This document shows, piece by piece, positions 1 through 13,967 of a stretch of 64,000 nt of DNA (the first letter of the stretch is position 1; the number at the start of each line of letters is the position of its first letter). Made by a program: the position numbers and the translations under genes. Below the pieces are notes generated by a model that ran no database searches, was not told the origin of the DNA, and saw only the letters and a program-made list of their open reading frames with translations. The DNA comes from Acephala macrosclerotiorum (Eukaryota; Ascomycota; Leotiomycetes; Helotiales; Mollisiaceae): positions 282,747-346,746 of the forward strand of contig MU119229.1 of the NCBI GenBank assembly GCA_014904845.1. Direction: 5' to 3'.

Positions 1-1030
1 GAAGAAAAGGACGGCCAAGCCACGACTCGAATGAACATTCCATCCCCAATACCGTCTTGTTGCAGACTAGCGTAAAGCATCCCAATGGCGTCCAGAATCT
101 TGCAGTAGTCCTCAAGCATGTCGAAATCAGGATCATCGACAGGTATTGCCCGAATCATGTCCATGAGAACAGTAGGGACAACAGGTATGACCTTCAATGC
201 TGACATTTCTCTCTTAAAGACTGGAGAAACGCTCATACTAGAGACTCGTGGGAAGGAAGCCATTGAAATGACAGTGCTTAGACCCCTGTATAATATGAAC
301 CAGTTGACAACGGCAAGTTCGCCTTCAGGCAACGGATGGTCCCTTGAGCACAGCACTACCAAGAGAATTGACATGACAAGTGCCGCTTCATAGTCTCGAG
401 TGAAAGGAACTATTCCAGGCAACGCTTGACGAAAAAGGCTCAATGCTTTGGCTCGATATAAATCCGTTTGTCTCCGAGTTTCCTCTGGATGTGGAACAAG
501 GGACTGCATATGAAGAGAAGCGATGCCAAGGATGCCATTCATCAGGTACTCATTCTCAAAAGCAAGCTCGGGGACAGTTATCTGCAAGGTCTTATGAGCT
601 CCATTTCCAACGGCGACCTGTAGAGAGGTCATTGACGACCATTGATGTATCATGCGTATATCGATGGGCGAGAGAGCTCCGGCCGAACTCATCACGAGGG
701 GTGGTGGGGACAGAACAAGTTCCCACGATAGCTCGGTATCTCCAGCTCCTGGATCACTCTGAGGAGACAATCCGTCGATCCTGTCCTCACCAGATTGAGA
801 GCCAGAAACACTAGCAGGAGCAGACCTCGTCGTCTTGGTTGGATAAACACAAGTGAGGTTCCTTTTGTCGCAAAAGGTACATTTTGGATGTACTTCATCA
901 CACTTATAGAAATTAGTCTGAGATATGAAGGATGGGCGTGGGAGACTACCTTGACTTTTTTGGCTTTACATGTTTGGCAACCTCCTCTTGACTTTTTATG
1001 AGGTCGTTTGGTAATGAATTCTCCTGTCAT
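1..1030 (-). CDS. Zn2Cys6 transcription factor, 3' part outside window
   Basis: Exons read as 950-1030 and <1-902, with a 47-base intron (903-949) splitting the zinc cluster. The ATG at 1030 gives a basic N-terminus and the pattern C-x2-C-x6-C (third Cys is the first codon after the intron), then C-x2-C-x6-C ending near residue 45. This is the fungal binuclear zinc cluster that binds DNA as a nuclear transcription factor. At least 327 residues are present. The part after the cluster is helical and resembles the fungal-specific regulatory region of UPC2-like sterol regulators; that subfamily is only a suggestion. The frame stays open to base 1, so the C-terminus is missing. It is transcribed away from ORC5 across about 500 bases. 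Target genes cannot be inferred from this window. Confidence 0.85.
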
Positions 1031-1531
1031 GGCTGGGTGTTTGTAAGACCCCGCTGTTGGACGATCACCGAAGATCCAGGATATGGCAGCACTCAGTCGT
1101 ACTAAAATATGATGACATGAAGATCTATTCAATCGCCTAATACTCTTTCTGGAGGGCTCCGAAGCAATTGCAACAAAGTAGTGACGCGTCTTTTCTCAGG
1201 AAAGGCCTTACCTAGGTAATGGACAGCCTGGACCACGTGATCGTGATAGGAATCTTGCGAGTGAAGCGCTAGCTGAGAATGATACAGCAAAGGATTGCAT
1301 GTGAATTATATGTAAGGAAAACAGAAAGCGAGGACAGCTTGGGGATATCGTGAGAGATGAATACGGACGTAAATGTCCTTTCCTTGTTAGTGCATTCTGC
1401 ACAAGTGAGGCACGGTGGCTGGAACCCGCATTAAGCGCGTTGCTGCCTCGATTTCAAGGATGCAAGGCGCGTCTCCCAAGAAACTTGACGCGTCCTTTAC
1501 ACAGCTCAAAAAACTTGCAACAGGCTGTGCA
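1031..1531. promoter_or_regulatory. Divergent intergenic region between the Zn2Cys6 gene and ORC5
   Basis: About 500 bases separate two start codons on opposite strands, so both promoters must lie here. Small open frames in it have no ATG start or family resemblance. I see no clear TATA box or binding-site array. Confidence 0.5.
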
Positions 1532-3072
1532 ATGATGTCTGCCTTCTTCAACCTGCCAATTGAGCTTATTCTGAATGCGCTCTGCTCGCGCTTCCTATGT
1601 CGAGACCAACAGATTCGATCACTGGCTACTTTGCTTTCAGTAAGCTCTTTTCTTTCCGACATCTCCTAAGTAGAACGGCTAGCTAACATTTACGCTGCTA
1701 GATACGATCAGCACCATGTCGGAATATCGCCCTCCACGGCCTTGAAGCTACGGGTAAAAGCTCTATCACTAAAGCTGTTCTTGAGGGATTGTCGAAGAAA
1801 CAAACAAACGGACAGGTTAACGGCAACACAAGACACGACGATGACATTCGATACGCTGTTATTAAGTCTGCAGAATGTTTAGGAGGTCGACACCTCTTTG
1901 AGCAGACCATTGGTGCAGTTGCAACAGCTATCGATTGGCCCGAAAGTGTTGGACGTTGCGAGAATCTGGCGCAACTGGTAGTCGAACTCAGCAAGCTGGT
2001 TGAAGGCTACACAAGATCAAGTCAAAATGGCACACAGCAGAAATTGGTTCTTGTATTCGATGGTATAGACCACCAACGAGATGCTCCACCTACTCTGCTT
2101 CCGGCTCTTGCAAGGCTTGCAGAGATCATCCCAAACCTCACTACGATATTCATCGTTACCTCTCCTCGTCCAAACTTCCTCCACCTGCCAGGCGTGCCTC
2201 ACATCGAGTTTCCAGTATACACGAAACCCGAACTCATACAAATCGTCTCCCTCACCGACCCTTCCCCACCTCTCCCACAAGGCACAAAAGAGACGAAAGA
2301 AGTCTGGACCCGGTACTGCTCCGCAATCTGGGATTCCCTATCCAAACATTCTGGCCGAGACATCCTCTCGTTCCGTTCCGTCTGTCTCCGCCTCTGGCCA
2401 CGCTTCATCCGACCCATCTTAGACGGCTCACTGAATCCTTCTCCCTTCTCCCGCCTCTTAGTCGCCAATCGATCGCTCTTCCAAAACGACTCCGTCCTCG
2501 TCCCAGCTCTTGTCTCGAATCCGCCTCAATCGTCCTCCCTCGTGCCACCAACACAACAAAACAATCTCCAAGGCATAGCAGCCCAGCTTCCGCACATATC
2601 TCGCCTCCTTCTCGTGGCTTCATACCTGGCATCCTACAACCCACCCCGCACAGACACTACTTTCTTCATGAAAGCTGCGTTGGCCAAAAGACGGAAGAAG
2701 GGTGGTGGAACAGCTCTTTCCCGGAAACCGGGAACAGCAAAGAGCAGAAAGATAGCGAGGAAATTGCTTGGTCCACAAGCTTTTGTTCTGGAGAGGATGT
2801 TGGCTATCTTCTACGCAATTGGGGAGGATGCCGATTCTTTGCCTAGCCAGGGAAAGAAGAAGAGAAAAGGACTGGGGAATTTGAGAGGGAGTGCAGATGT
2901 GTTGATGGCTGTCGCTACATTGGCAAGTTTGAGACTGTTGGTCAGAATGGGAGGACCGAATCAGGATGTACTTGATGCGGCGACGAAGTATAGAGTCGCG
3001 ATTGGGTGGGAGGTAGTCAGGGGAGTTGCGAGGAGTGTAGGTGTTGAGGTTGAGGATTACCTAGCTGACTAG
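1532..3072 (+). CDS. ORC5: Origin recognition complex subunit 5
   Basis: Exons 1532-1639 and 1702-3072 join in phase 0 (donor GTAAGC, acceptor GCTAG) to give about 492 residues, normal for fungal ORC5. The AAA+ part has a Walker A (GLEATGKSS, near residues 49-57) and a Walker B (LVLVFDGID, near 151-159). The N-terminal text ending CRDQQIRSLATLLS just before the intron is typical of the family. ORC5 is an ATP-binding subunit of the nuclear complex that marks replication origins and loads MCM. A basic linker (KRRKKGG, KKKRKG) lies around residues 355-415. An in-frame ATG at 1460 would add 24 residues; I chose 1532 because the next ATG gives the expected short leader (MSAFFNLP). Confidence 0.93.
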
Positions 3073-4120
3073 AAATCTGTCATATAATGAATTCTACCTT
3101 GATGTTGCCCGAACTTCATTCTCGGTGCTAGCATGTTCTCGATCGAGAGCGTTCTGAGCGGGATGGATAGACCTAATGTCCGTCGGCTTACGGATGTCAT
3201 GATCGTTTCTTGACTACTTATGGGAGTGTTGCGCGTTGAGCTGTTCAAGTTAGACTAGGACATTGAAGATGAACTGGTTTCTGTTGCATATATATTTTTT
3301 GGTTTTTAGTACGCTGTGGTTAATTCTTTTCTATTTTTCTAAGTTGGATTCGGACATTGTGGCCAGTCTTGACATTTATTGCAAATACTATCGAGTTCCA
3401 AATGCGGGTGTTTTGCACACCGATAATTCTGACAGCAGTTGAGAAATTGAATCCAAAGTTCAGTAGTAGTTTCGTTGCATATCTACAAGTCCAACGGCCT
3501 TCTAGACATTGATTTAACAGCTCGAAAAGGATTTGTTGCTCGTCGCAAGGCCTCGGCCAGACTTCCTTCCTACGATAGCGAGTCGTCCTCGTCCACAGCC
3601 CGGTCGTCCTCTGGGGTTTGCCGTGGAGAGCTATCCGGCAGGCCTGCGAAGTGCAACAAGACCTTCACGTCGTTACTCAAGTCGAGAACGGATATTGTGG
3701 TGGTTTTGTTGCATATCTGCAATTCTAGGGATATTCTCGACATTGAGTAATTGTTGTTACACGTCTTCCGTGTTACATTTGTAGGTCGGTTTATCTTTGA
3801 GCTAATGAGCGTTCACTAGAGCAAGATCAAAGATGAACAGCTTGCGAAGAGTACTGCTAGATGAAGCTTGAAATCCTCGTAAATATTGGGTTGGCTATAG
3901 TACTATCGATCTCGATTTTCGGTTTGAGATCTCGAAATCAGTCGAAGACGAAACTGAGTGCAAATTTGCAGTTGCAGGATATCAAGGCCCAACAAAACAT
4001 AGACACTCACGCTCGAAGCATCCAAGCATCTCAGGCGCATACCAAATTCACAAGCCATAAATCGAACACCCCGACGCCTCTCTCAATCTTACACTAACCC
4101 AGAACAACAACAGGAACAAC
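3073..4120. other. Intergenic region, no supported gene
   Basis: No frame here resembles a known family. A 78-codon ATG frame at 3861-4097 (+) begins with a hydrophobic stretch, but its codon content is not convincing. Two related stretches, near 3472-3512 and 3708-3750, both read as gttgcatatct...cattga and may be an old short duplication. Confidence 0.4.
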
Positions 4121-4988
4121 TTACTCCTCAAAAACCTTCAAACTAGCCCTCGCCTCCATCCCCGCACAAGGCCTCTCAATCCTCGCCAAAATCGCCAACT
4201 CACTCTCCTTTCACTCTTCAATCAATCTAACAGAATCACACCTCCCCTTCTCCCCACTCAAAAACCTCTTACTCCACGTCTTGCCCAACTCCAACGCCTT
4301 AACCTCCTTCCCTACCACCCTCAAGCAAACTCCCGCCTTACTCGTCTTCAAATAAACAGCAGCACCATACGGCGTGCTCCATTCTAATACATCGATAAAC
4401 ACCACCTCCCTCTCGTTCGAAGGCGCCAAACCCCACCTCGTAAAAACCAAAGAATGAGTCTGTTCCATTGATTTTTGCATCTGCACAGCCCCAACACCCT
4501 TCAACCTATTCTCCCACTTAGCAACACTCATCGCATTCTCTCTCCCCAGATAAAAGACTTATGCCGCTGAATTGGAGTTTTGTGCTTGCACTCTGCTGCA
4601 TTAGTGGTTTCACATATTGGAGCTTTTCCTGTTTTCGATATTCTTGTTTCTCTAATTCTCGGTTTTGGGATTCGTGATACAAAGGGAAAAGGGGGAGGTG
4701 TGATAGACGAATGAATTGAAGAGTATAGCCGTCAGTTTGTTGGCCTTGGATGGGGATGGATGAGGCGCGGGCGCGCTCGATGGCGTTGTCTATTCGTTTT
4801 CCGCCGAGACGGTCGCCGATTGAGAGGAAGTCTGATGCGTCGAAGAAGGGGGGTTGGAAGTTGGGGCCATGATGCTTGGGGAGATTGAGTCTCCTCGTTG
4901 TGCTGATTGATGCGACCAGGAAACCTCGTACTGGGAATGCAGAACTAGTTTTGACGTGTAAGTGAGTAGTAGATAGAATACTTCCCAA
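4121..4988 (-). pseudogene. Degraded gene of unknown function
   Basis: Two good-looking minus-strand coding blocks lie in different frames. Block one (4518-4988) lacks an ATG but is preceded by a plausible acceptor (CATTCCCAG near 4935), so its true 5' exons lie upstream. Block two (4214-4531) continues in frame past a TGA at 4211-4213 for 29 more codons to a TAA at 4121-4123. The block-two residues are soluble and compositionally ordinary. I do not recognise the family. A frameshift near 4540-4560 plus the TGA suggests decay, but an unusual splice pattern is not excluded. Confidence 0.4.
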
Positions 4989-5824
4989 AAGGGAAAATAA
5001 GGTCTTACATATTTGCGGAGATCGAGAAGTTAAAGTTATCAGATGCTCGTGACACTGGGGCGAAAAAGCAAGCCTTCAAGCCACCATATCGAAGCTAGAC
5101 AATCCGATATGCGAGCTATCGGATTTATGAACCTGTTTCCCATTAGAAAGGAATCTGGACGGTAGTAAAGCACCAATTGAGTGGGATAAGGGCATAGGGC
5201 TGAAGATACTGCATGTTTATGCGGGGATTGAAGGGATGCTTGATGTTGAACGCCATCAGGGAAATTGGGGGAGGTCGGAACTTGCCATATGATGCAAAGC
5301 TTGCCAGAAAGGTACATCGGGAATCACCCGCTTCAGTAGGATGATTCAGATTGCCATTGACCCTGATTCATAAGGCATTAGGCACGCAGCTCTGAACTTC
5401 AGGCTGCAGCATAAACAGGTGGCTTAGATCAACCAGAATCAACCAGAGCTGTAGGCAACTCGAAGAGCACAGCCGCGGGAGAACTAAGATCATTATGATA
5501 ATTCCATTGCTAAGCGTTCCGTAGCGATCGTTGGCAGCATAAAGAATCCCAACCATCAAAACCACACCGCAGAACAAAGTACGGAAGGAAGAAAACGACA
5601 ATCCATGCATAGAAAAATCGCATTCGTCACCATCATCAGAACCTGACCCAGTAACCCCGGGACCCAGAGTCTAGAATCTTTCGTGACTACCCATGCTCCC
5701 ACCTTGACATATTATAGACGCCTCGCCTTGTATCAACCAACCGATTATGTTCCACGTAGCCGCTCCATCATAATTGCCACGACCGCGCGAGATGTGTGAA
5801 AGGTGAAAAGGAGAGGAGGGTTGT
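4989..5824. other. Intergenic region, possible upstream exons of the degraded gene
   Basis: A minus-strand ATG frame of 80 codons (5368-5610) is strongly hydrophobic, and a second frame (5039-5317) has no ATG. They could be remains of upstream exons of the degraded gene at 4121-4988, but no consistent joined frame was found. Nothing else stands out. Confidence 0.3.
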
Positions 5825-6690
<866 letters not shown>

Positions 6691-7685
6691 GATAGTATCG
6701 CGGGGTTGTCTAGGTTATTTCTGTGTTCGCGGGAAAGTTGTCAGATTGATTGCAAGTTGTCGCAATATGCGGCGCTTTCGTTGGCGAGAGCCCGATATAG
6801 TGGTGGCCTGGGGCTTTTATGGATGACGCTAAAATCGCGTTGCAGGGGTAGCCGAACAGCGTGGTGAAGTCGAGATCGCCTTCTCTTCTCTTGAACTTAT
6901 TTTATATACAAAACAATCACCCTCGACGATGTGATGTGAGACCTGGTAACGGCAAGACGGCGACGACTGGGAATGAGTGCTGTGTACATTATCTTCAACA
7001 AAAGAAGAAGGCGCTAATTCGTTTCAAAACGTGGGTCTGGGCGAAACAACCTCTGTCACGTGCACGCGCGGTTACGGTCATCAACCAAGGTTCTGCTCAG
7101 TTATCGCCACAAGACAACCTCCATTTCAACACAGCTACATTGGCAAGGCGTTCAGATCTAGGATTACCAATTCCTTTGCTTAGGGCCTGTTCGCATATCC
7201 GTCAGAATTTTCGGGCTATTGCGACACCTTCGAGACGCCGCACGCCAAACGCCAAACCAAAGGCTTTGCCTCAGCGTGCACAACACCTCAAAGAAACCAG
7301 TCACGTTCGCAACTTTCATCTGAAATACCTGCGATCACTTCGGTTATTTAAGCTGTTCATCGTGTCTTGCAAGTCACCTTTCAGGAGTCGTTACGTGTGT
7401 TTCCTGAAGATTTTCTCGCGGCAAGCACTATCAACATAGCCACTTAGGCAACGGCAAATCTGGATTATCACAACACCCACCTGAGATGAGCTGGTGTCCG
7501 TACTAGATAGCGGGCCAATGCACTATCTTCTATAGTCTATACGCGTGCAACCGAAAGCGTTTGAGCACCTGCTGCAGGCTCCCACCTCCGTTCCGTCCAC
7601 GTTAGAACCCTGGTTCTGATCACAAAATTCAATCTACTGTCTACAGAACGATTGGGAGCTTTGTCCTCCCTCAACACCTCCAATC
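6691..7685. promoter_or_regulatory. Divergent intergenic region between the Rab11 and chromodomain genes
   Basis: About 1 kb between two divergent start codons. A 192-codon plus-strand frame (6861-7439) lies here, but it starts without ATG, is rich in Arg, Ser and Pro without domains, and sits where both promoters are expected. I treat it as non-coding. Confidence 0.5.
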
Positions 7686-10600
7686 ATGACAGAAAGAACT
7701 GTGGCCAAGCAAACGCAGCTCGAGGACGATGCTATCTCAATTACCTCCACCCAAGAATCCGAATATGATCCAGACAAAGAGTTCACCGTTGTACGGATTC
7801 TTGCAGAGAAGCTTCATAATGGGAAGAAGCTCTTTCTGATTCAGTGGGAGAACTATCCAATCGAGAAAGCGACGTGGGAACCGAAGGATCATATTTCAGG
7901 CGAGATTTTAGAAGCATGGAAAGAGAGGAAACAACGAGAAAAGAGAGGAATCGAAGAGGCTTTCGATGTTCTAAGCTTTCAAGCGACGTTACAACGGCTG
8001 GCAAGAGACAAGCAGACACGTAAAAAGCTTCGAAAAGCTAAGAGGAAGCGACTTGGAATTCCCGTTCCTTCATCCGACTCTGATACTCGTATGGCGGATC
8101 AAGATGATTCGTCTAGTGATGAGGCAGTTGAAGAGAATGCCATCGAGGACGCGCCACCAACCCGAGCCCCGGAGCGCAAAAGCCAATCCCCGGCAAAGCA
8201 ACCAAAGAAACCTGCCAGATATCTAGTCCAGGGGAATAAGACACAGCGGATTGACGATTCTTCTGATGGTTCTGGAGCTGAGGTGCTTCGGAAGAGCAGT
8301 CCTCAGAAGCCGCGAGATGAGGCGGGCGTATCATCGTCAAGAGCACGGCCGAAGAGTACGAAGCCACCAGAGGTTTGCAGACTACCATCCGTTATTCTAC
8401 TCGCAATCTAACATGGATTACAGACATCAAATAAGGCCAGAGCTTCTTCAGCTTCGTCATCAGATCTACCTCTCAGTCAAGAATCGCGGCAAAAGTTGCC
8501 AGTTCAAGAACCATCCCAACATATACGACCCGACTTATCAGCACTTGGCTTGGAGCGACCTATCTTCCCACGCTCTAATTCAGGGCGGAACGACCAAAAA
8601 CAAAAGGATCCAGAGCGGCCGCGGTCTTCTTCTTCTTCCAACGTACCTGGATTGCCCCAGCAATCGAGCTCAGAAGTCACGCCCACTATGCCATCTATTT
8701 CATCCGAACAAACCTCATTGTTCATGAATGAAGCTTCCCCAACAGAATCAGAGAAGCGGCCTCGTGGTCGACCACCCACACGAGGGAAGAGCGCGACTCG
8801 AGGGAAGAGTGCCACTCGAGGAGGGGGGACCATTACACCACGAAATGTCTTCGAGGCTGGAGACGACTCCAAAAAAGTGAAGGGACGGAAGCCGGGGACC
8901 AATTTACTTAAGATTTCCATGGACACGTCCAAGAACCCCAAGAAGGCCACTAATATGCATACGCTTCGAAAGTTAGAGCTGCAAGCTCGAGACGTTGCGG
9001 AACGGGCGCCTGATCTGTCAGCATTAGGAGGTCTGTATAACCCTTCAGATATGTCATCCGTCAAGCCAGTTCGACTTTCAACCTTGCGTCGAACCTCATC
9101 GTCAGCACTTACTGCACGAGGCCAGAAAGATACTGGAGAGGAAGCGGATCTTGGAGATCTCGATGACCTGTATGAGAGGCCAGCTGCCCTAACAATGCAA
9201 CCTCCGCCCCCAGTATCGAGGCAGTCGACATACCAGGGCAAGCCGGTATGCTTTTTTTGGGACAGATCACAGCTTGACAAAAGAAATGGAGAGTGTGCTA
9301 ATGGTTATTTGTGCAATTATCTCCATGAGTACAGGGCAGGAGCCCCTCTCGCACCCCCACCGCCTAATTACGTTGAACCACCGCCAGCAAGCAATTTTCC
9401 AGGACATTCGCCACACCACAGCAAAACAATATGCTTCTTTTGGGACAGAGCACAACAAGATCCCAGGTATTCGGATTGTGGTAAGGGCGACTCTTGCGCC
9501 TTCCTCCATGCTTACGAAGTCGGGGCCACGGTGGCTAATCCGCCTCCTAATTATATTGATCCTTTCAGCAAGCCTCCAGACACTGGTGATGGAAGCTCGT
9601 CTCGCCCTCCCTGGCAGAAGGATCCAGTGTCATCCAATGGCCAGCTTCCAAGTTCGTTCATGCGAGATCAGCCGGTTCCTCCACCCACATCTAACTTTAC
9701 AACATCGATGCCTTCGGCTCTTCCAGCGATGGCCCAAATGCAGAATAGCCCCTCGCCAAGTGGAGCATCTGCTTTATCTTCCACTCCCGCACCAGGTCAA
9801 TCGACTGGGCAAAGACCTCAAACCTCTGCAACCAGTTCTCCCAATAAACACCAAGCAGCTTCTAATCGACCGCCGTGGGATCCTTACAAACCTCTGAATG
9901 CCATATGCTATTTCTTTCATACTCAAGGCAAGTGCAGCCCGAGAGGTCGATCATGCAAATACCTCCACTCAAACGAAGCCCATCTACCCATCGCCCCTCC
10001 TCCAGTTGAGCAACGCGCAATTCAGGCTCGTACGGTCTGTAAAGATTGGGCAAATCAAAGGTGTTCTTTTACAAGCGAAGAATGCTTCTATCTTCACGCT
10101 CATATCCCTACAACGCCCTCCAAATCCGATCAAAATAAATTGTCCGCAGGCAGTAAAGCTATGAATCCAGAATCTGCCAAACCAGAGGCTTCGGCAGTGC
10201 CCGTTGCCAAGGAGCCACGGAAGAAATCTGTTAAATTTGCACTCGACGAAAACGATGAAATCATTACCCAAGCGAAGATCATCTCTCCTGTAAAGGCTAT
10301 ACCCAGTGCACCATTGCAAGACAGACAGAGAGCAGCAAGCAAACAAATTTGTCGTTTCTGGGAAGTAGGAAACTGTCGCTTTGGTTTTTTCTGTCGAGAC
10401 CAGCATGGATACGACAGAGATGAAAGAGATAAACCTCGAGAGGCGATGATGCAGGATCGAGTTGAAGACCAGAAGTCAGCACGGCCAGGCAATCCAAATC
10501 TAGTACCAATTGTCTCCAGGACGGCACCGCGAATTCCTAGAATTGAAGAGCAGGCAGATACCGGGTTTGAACTCATGGCTGGTGTTGAATTCGACGGTCC

Positions 10601-13433
10601 GGCCTCCCCTGTTGAAGCCGCTCGAATTATACCCCCTGCTCCTGTCATCGATGAAGCTGTGAAGTCTGTGCCAGTTGTAAAAGCTCCACAGAGGAAGGTA
10701 ACCATGGCTGAATACAAGAGGCGGAGCGAGCTTAAAAAGCTTGGGGCAAGGGCCAAAGAAGTCACATTTGGACGAGACGAAGTGCAGGCTATTACTCTCG
10801 ACTTCGGCGACATTCAGCATGCAGAAGAAGCCCCATGGAAGCAAGCATTTACGACTCTCGATAAGATAACATTTGGGCAAATATGCATGGCGCAAGACTT
10901 TCAAGCACAGCAAGCACTTATTGTAAAACGGGCACTCTACGCTGGCAATTTGGTGCCTGCTGATACGAAGGATACAGAAATTGACAAGCTGATCGACAAG
11001 GTTGGAGACGAGCTTGTCCTCAGATCTTCGGGACTGATTACTTCTTATCCCAATTTCACGATTCTCCTCTTTCCAGCATCCAAGGATGAGTGGAGATACC
11101 TTGAAGCATCAGCAGAATTTCCCAAGGATGGTCGTCTGCGATATTTTGTGTTCCAAACCGATTTTGATCTCGACCCTCTTCATGACAGCGAACCTACAGC
11201 CATGGAACTTGGTGAACCTTATAGAAAGATGATGGCAGAGAAAGTTCATGGTCTAAATATCAAGCATCTGCTGCCTCAAGTCCATGGCTCTCACAATCCT
11301 TACAAGTTCTTCATGCTGTTCCCGTCTATTGCGAAACATACCGCCACCTTTCTCGAAGCTTGGATCAAAGAGTGCGAACCGCGTTCTAGGATTTATGATA
11401 GTCAAACTGAAGGCTCGTGGGACTTTTTCAGAGGAAGCGTTGAGGCCGGGGTGGTCCTGATCCACGAAACCGCTGCTGCCAACATTCATTGCCTCCCACA
11501 CCTTTTCGAAACGGTTTATAAGAAAAGCGCGTTCACGTTTTGGTGCATTTCTGATGGGGACTCGCCATATCCGATGTTTCCCTCCAAGCTGTATTACCTC
11601 GACGAGTTATCAATGGGTCGCATCACAGCAACTCGTCTATTCCCACAAGGTTGTGCGATGCTTCTAACGCCGAGCTTTCTCGTAGCAGAGCCGATGCGAG
11701 CATTGTCTTTAATGAAGTGGTTCTCTAACAAATTGGACAAGGCCGTCCCAGGTACATGGAAGCTTGTTTGCGCATCAAACATCTGCCAATACATCTTAGA
11801 CCTAGCTATCAGTAAAGCGTTGGAGAAAGAGGCTTTAGAGACCAAGTATCGAGACAACCTTGCAAAGGATGCCATATTGAATGATGCCGGGCTCAGCTTC
11901 GCGCATTGCGAGGCCCGAAACTATCTCCACGCCCATTTCGTAAAGCTCGATTCCAAGGGCGACTTGGAAAGTCCGATTGATTCAGATGATGACTCCGACT
12001 ATCATTTTCACGAGGAGAAAGATGATCCCGTAGTCTTAGCACATCGGTCCATTGACCCAGACGATGAGCAGGCTTTGGTTGAGTGGTTTGCGGGGTGGTC
12101 CATGCGAAATCTTGACATTCATAAGCGGTTTGTTGTCGTTGGGACAGGCCAATCAAGCAGTAAGCGGGCTAAAAGAATGAAAGAAGTCGTGATCGGATCC
12201 GTCGAAGTAGAGGATGAAGCCGAAGCTGTGCCGGGGGCTCGGGGTCCCGAAATCGCAATCGCCGCGTCGGATCCTCCAGCCTTGAATTTTCGATCGTTCT
12301 CTCTCGCTAAGAAGCAAAATCCACCGCCTAGTAGCAGCAGAAGATCGTCTGCTCAACACAATCAACAACAAACCGCTCTCGGTGCTGCTGCTAAGCTCAA
12401 AGCTTTAAGTCCGAACAATAATTCGGCCCAGTCTCGAGCTCCAGAAGACAGGTCGAAGATGATGTCCCCACGTCCTGTTAATACAACAAACCACGGTATT
12501 GACGATTCCCTTCCTGAAACCCATCTACGCTTCTGTGCCATCACGAGCGGAAGTGCTAGCGACGCCGCAGCCTATCTTGAAAGGGCTGGTAATGACTTTC
12601 GACGGGCCGTTGATATGTATGAGGAGGAGCACGGCGATCAAGCCATGGACCTTGATGTCGATGCCCAGGTTCAAGACCTGATCGCAACCCGCGGTGGGCG
12701 CGCTCCGTTACGTATCGCGACTGCTGATGAAGACCGTGCCCGCGCAAGACAGATGTATGACTCACCGACCTCCTTCGTCCCCAACACATTGACCGCCTAT
12801 ACTCCCGGTTCAGCTCGTCTTCCTCAATATGACGGCGCAGATGATGGCTATTTCCCCCAATTCGCACAATACGATGGTACGGACGAACGCCCTGGTTCAT
12901 CCAGCAGCACAAGCACCACCAGATCAGGCATCGCAACTGGCGAGAATGGCAAGAGATTCGTCCCAAGAAGCGTTCGTGGAGATAACAGCGTGCGGAAGGA
13001 GATTCCTGTTCGACCTGGTTTCAGCCCCAATGAAGATGTGGAGCGTTATGTCAGCCCTGGTGTTGCAGCGAGTCGTTCCGCTTCCCGAACTGCGAGCGCG
13101 ATGAATTCCCCCTCATCTGTCGTCAATCCCCCTGCCACTGCTCTGGGAACGAATTCACCTACTCCTAATGCTAGAAACACAGATCGGATGGATGTTGATA
13201 GCGGTGCCGAAGCTGCTTCTGGCGGAGACACTGATACGGGAACTGGTACGGATGGCGAGAAGGACAAGACGAAGAAAAAGAAGAAAGTGGTCAAGAAGGA
13301 AGTCAAGGAGTATACCTACGAGGCGACTACGAGCTGGTATGAGAGATACAAGAAGACGAACGGTGGCGGATGGGAGCATATCTTCGTTGGTTCTCATGAT
13401 GAGGCTATGAAGAAGTTTGTAGAGAAGAGATGA
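7686..13433 (+). CDS. Large chromodomain and multi-CCCH zinc-finger protein
   Basis: Two exons, 7686-8372 and 8424-13433, give about 1898 residues. A chromodomain lies near residues 28-80 (FTVVRILAEK...LIQWENYP...TWEPKDHI), with the aromatic positions expected for a methyl-lysine cage. A long low-complexity linker with AT-hook-like GRPP text follows. Five Cys/His clusters of CCCH type lie near residues 502, 565, 721, 765 and 868; the first two share a CFFWDR..D core. A globular part of about 350 residues (roughly 1020-1390) follows, then a UBA-like helical motif near 1595 and a Lys-rich C-terminus. It probably reads H3K9 or H3K27 methylation and binds RNA in the nucleus. The globular part loosely recalls the C-terminal half of Chp1, but that is inference. 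Confidence 0.85.
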
Positions 13434-13967
13434 GTTAAGAGAAACCTGACTAGAGGGGGGCGTTAGTGGAGGGGGGCGTTAGTAAGTTACTGTACGTATT
13501 ATGACACAAAAATGGCGTTGCTTGGGAGAAGCATGAACTGCTGCACATAGCATGATATGGCCTGGTGGACGGACATAACATAGCATGATAGCAGCATCAC
13601 ATAGAAAAATGTATAAGTTAACGAGACTGAAAACTCATTGTCCATGGCTGGGAGATATGTTGTTGACGCTGAAATTATTTGTTTTGGAACTACGAGTTTG
13701 GAAATTCTTTAAACTTCCAGCCATCATCTTGAGGTTTTCATCTATTCACCAGAGTTTTCATTCTCAATGCCATGAAGTGAGGCAAAGACTTCGAGGTTGT
13801 TTATAAACCCCTGCTTGATATGCGGCCGCACACACCATTCCCGATAGAGCCAAGCCCCAAATCCTCCCACGCTAAGATAGCTCCCGCATCTCTCTATCAA
13901 AAAAAGTTCAAGAAATCTCAAGCTGCACATGATTTTGCGCCAACGCAGAATACACCACAACGACACA
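13434..13967. other. Intergenic region with a short tandem duplication
   Basis: The stretch separates the chromodomain gene 3' end from BRX1. Near 13452-13482 a GC-rich unit (gaggggggcgttagt) is present twice in tandem, and near 13545-13600 the text catagcatgata recurs. No gene is seen. Confidence 0.5.

Noticed and set aside
6861..7439. A 192-codon plus-strand frame upstream of the chromodomain gene.
   Set aside because: No ATG at its start, no domain, basic low-information composition, and it fills a divergent promoter.
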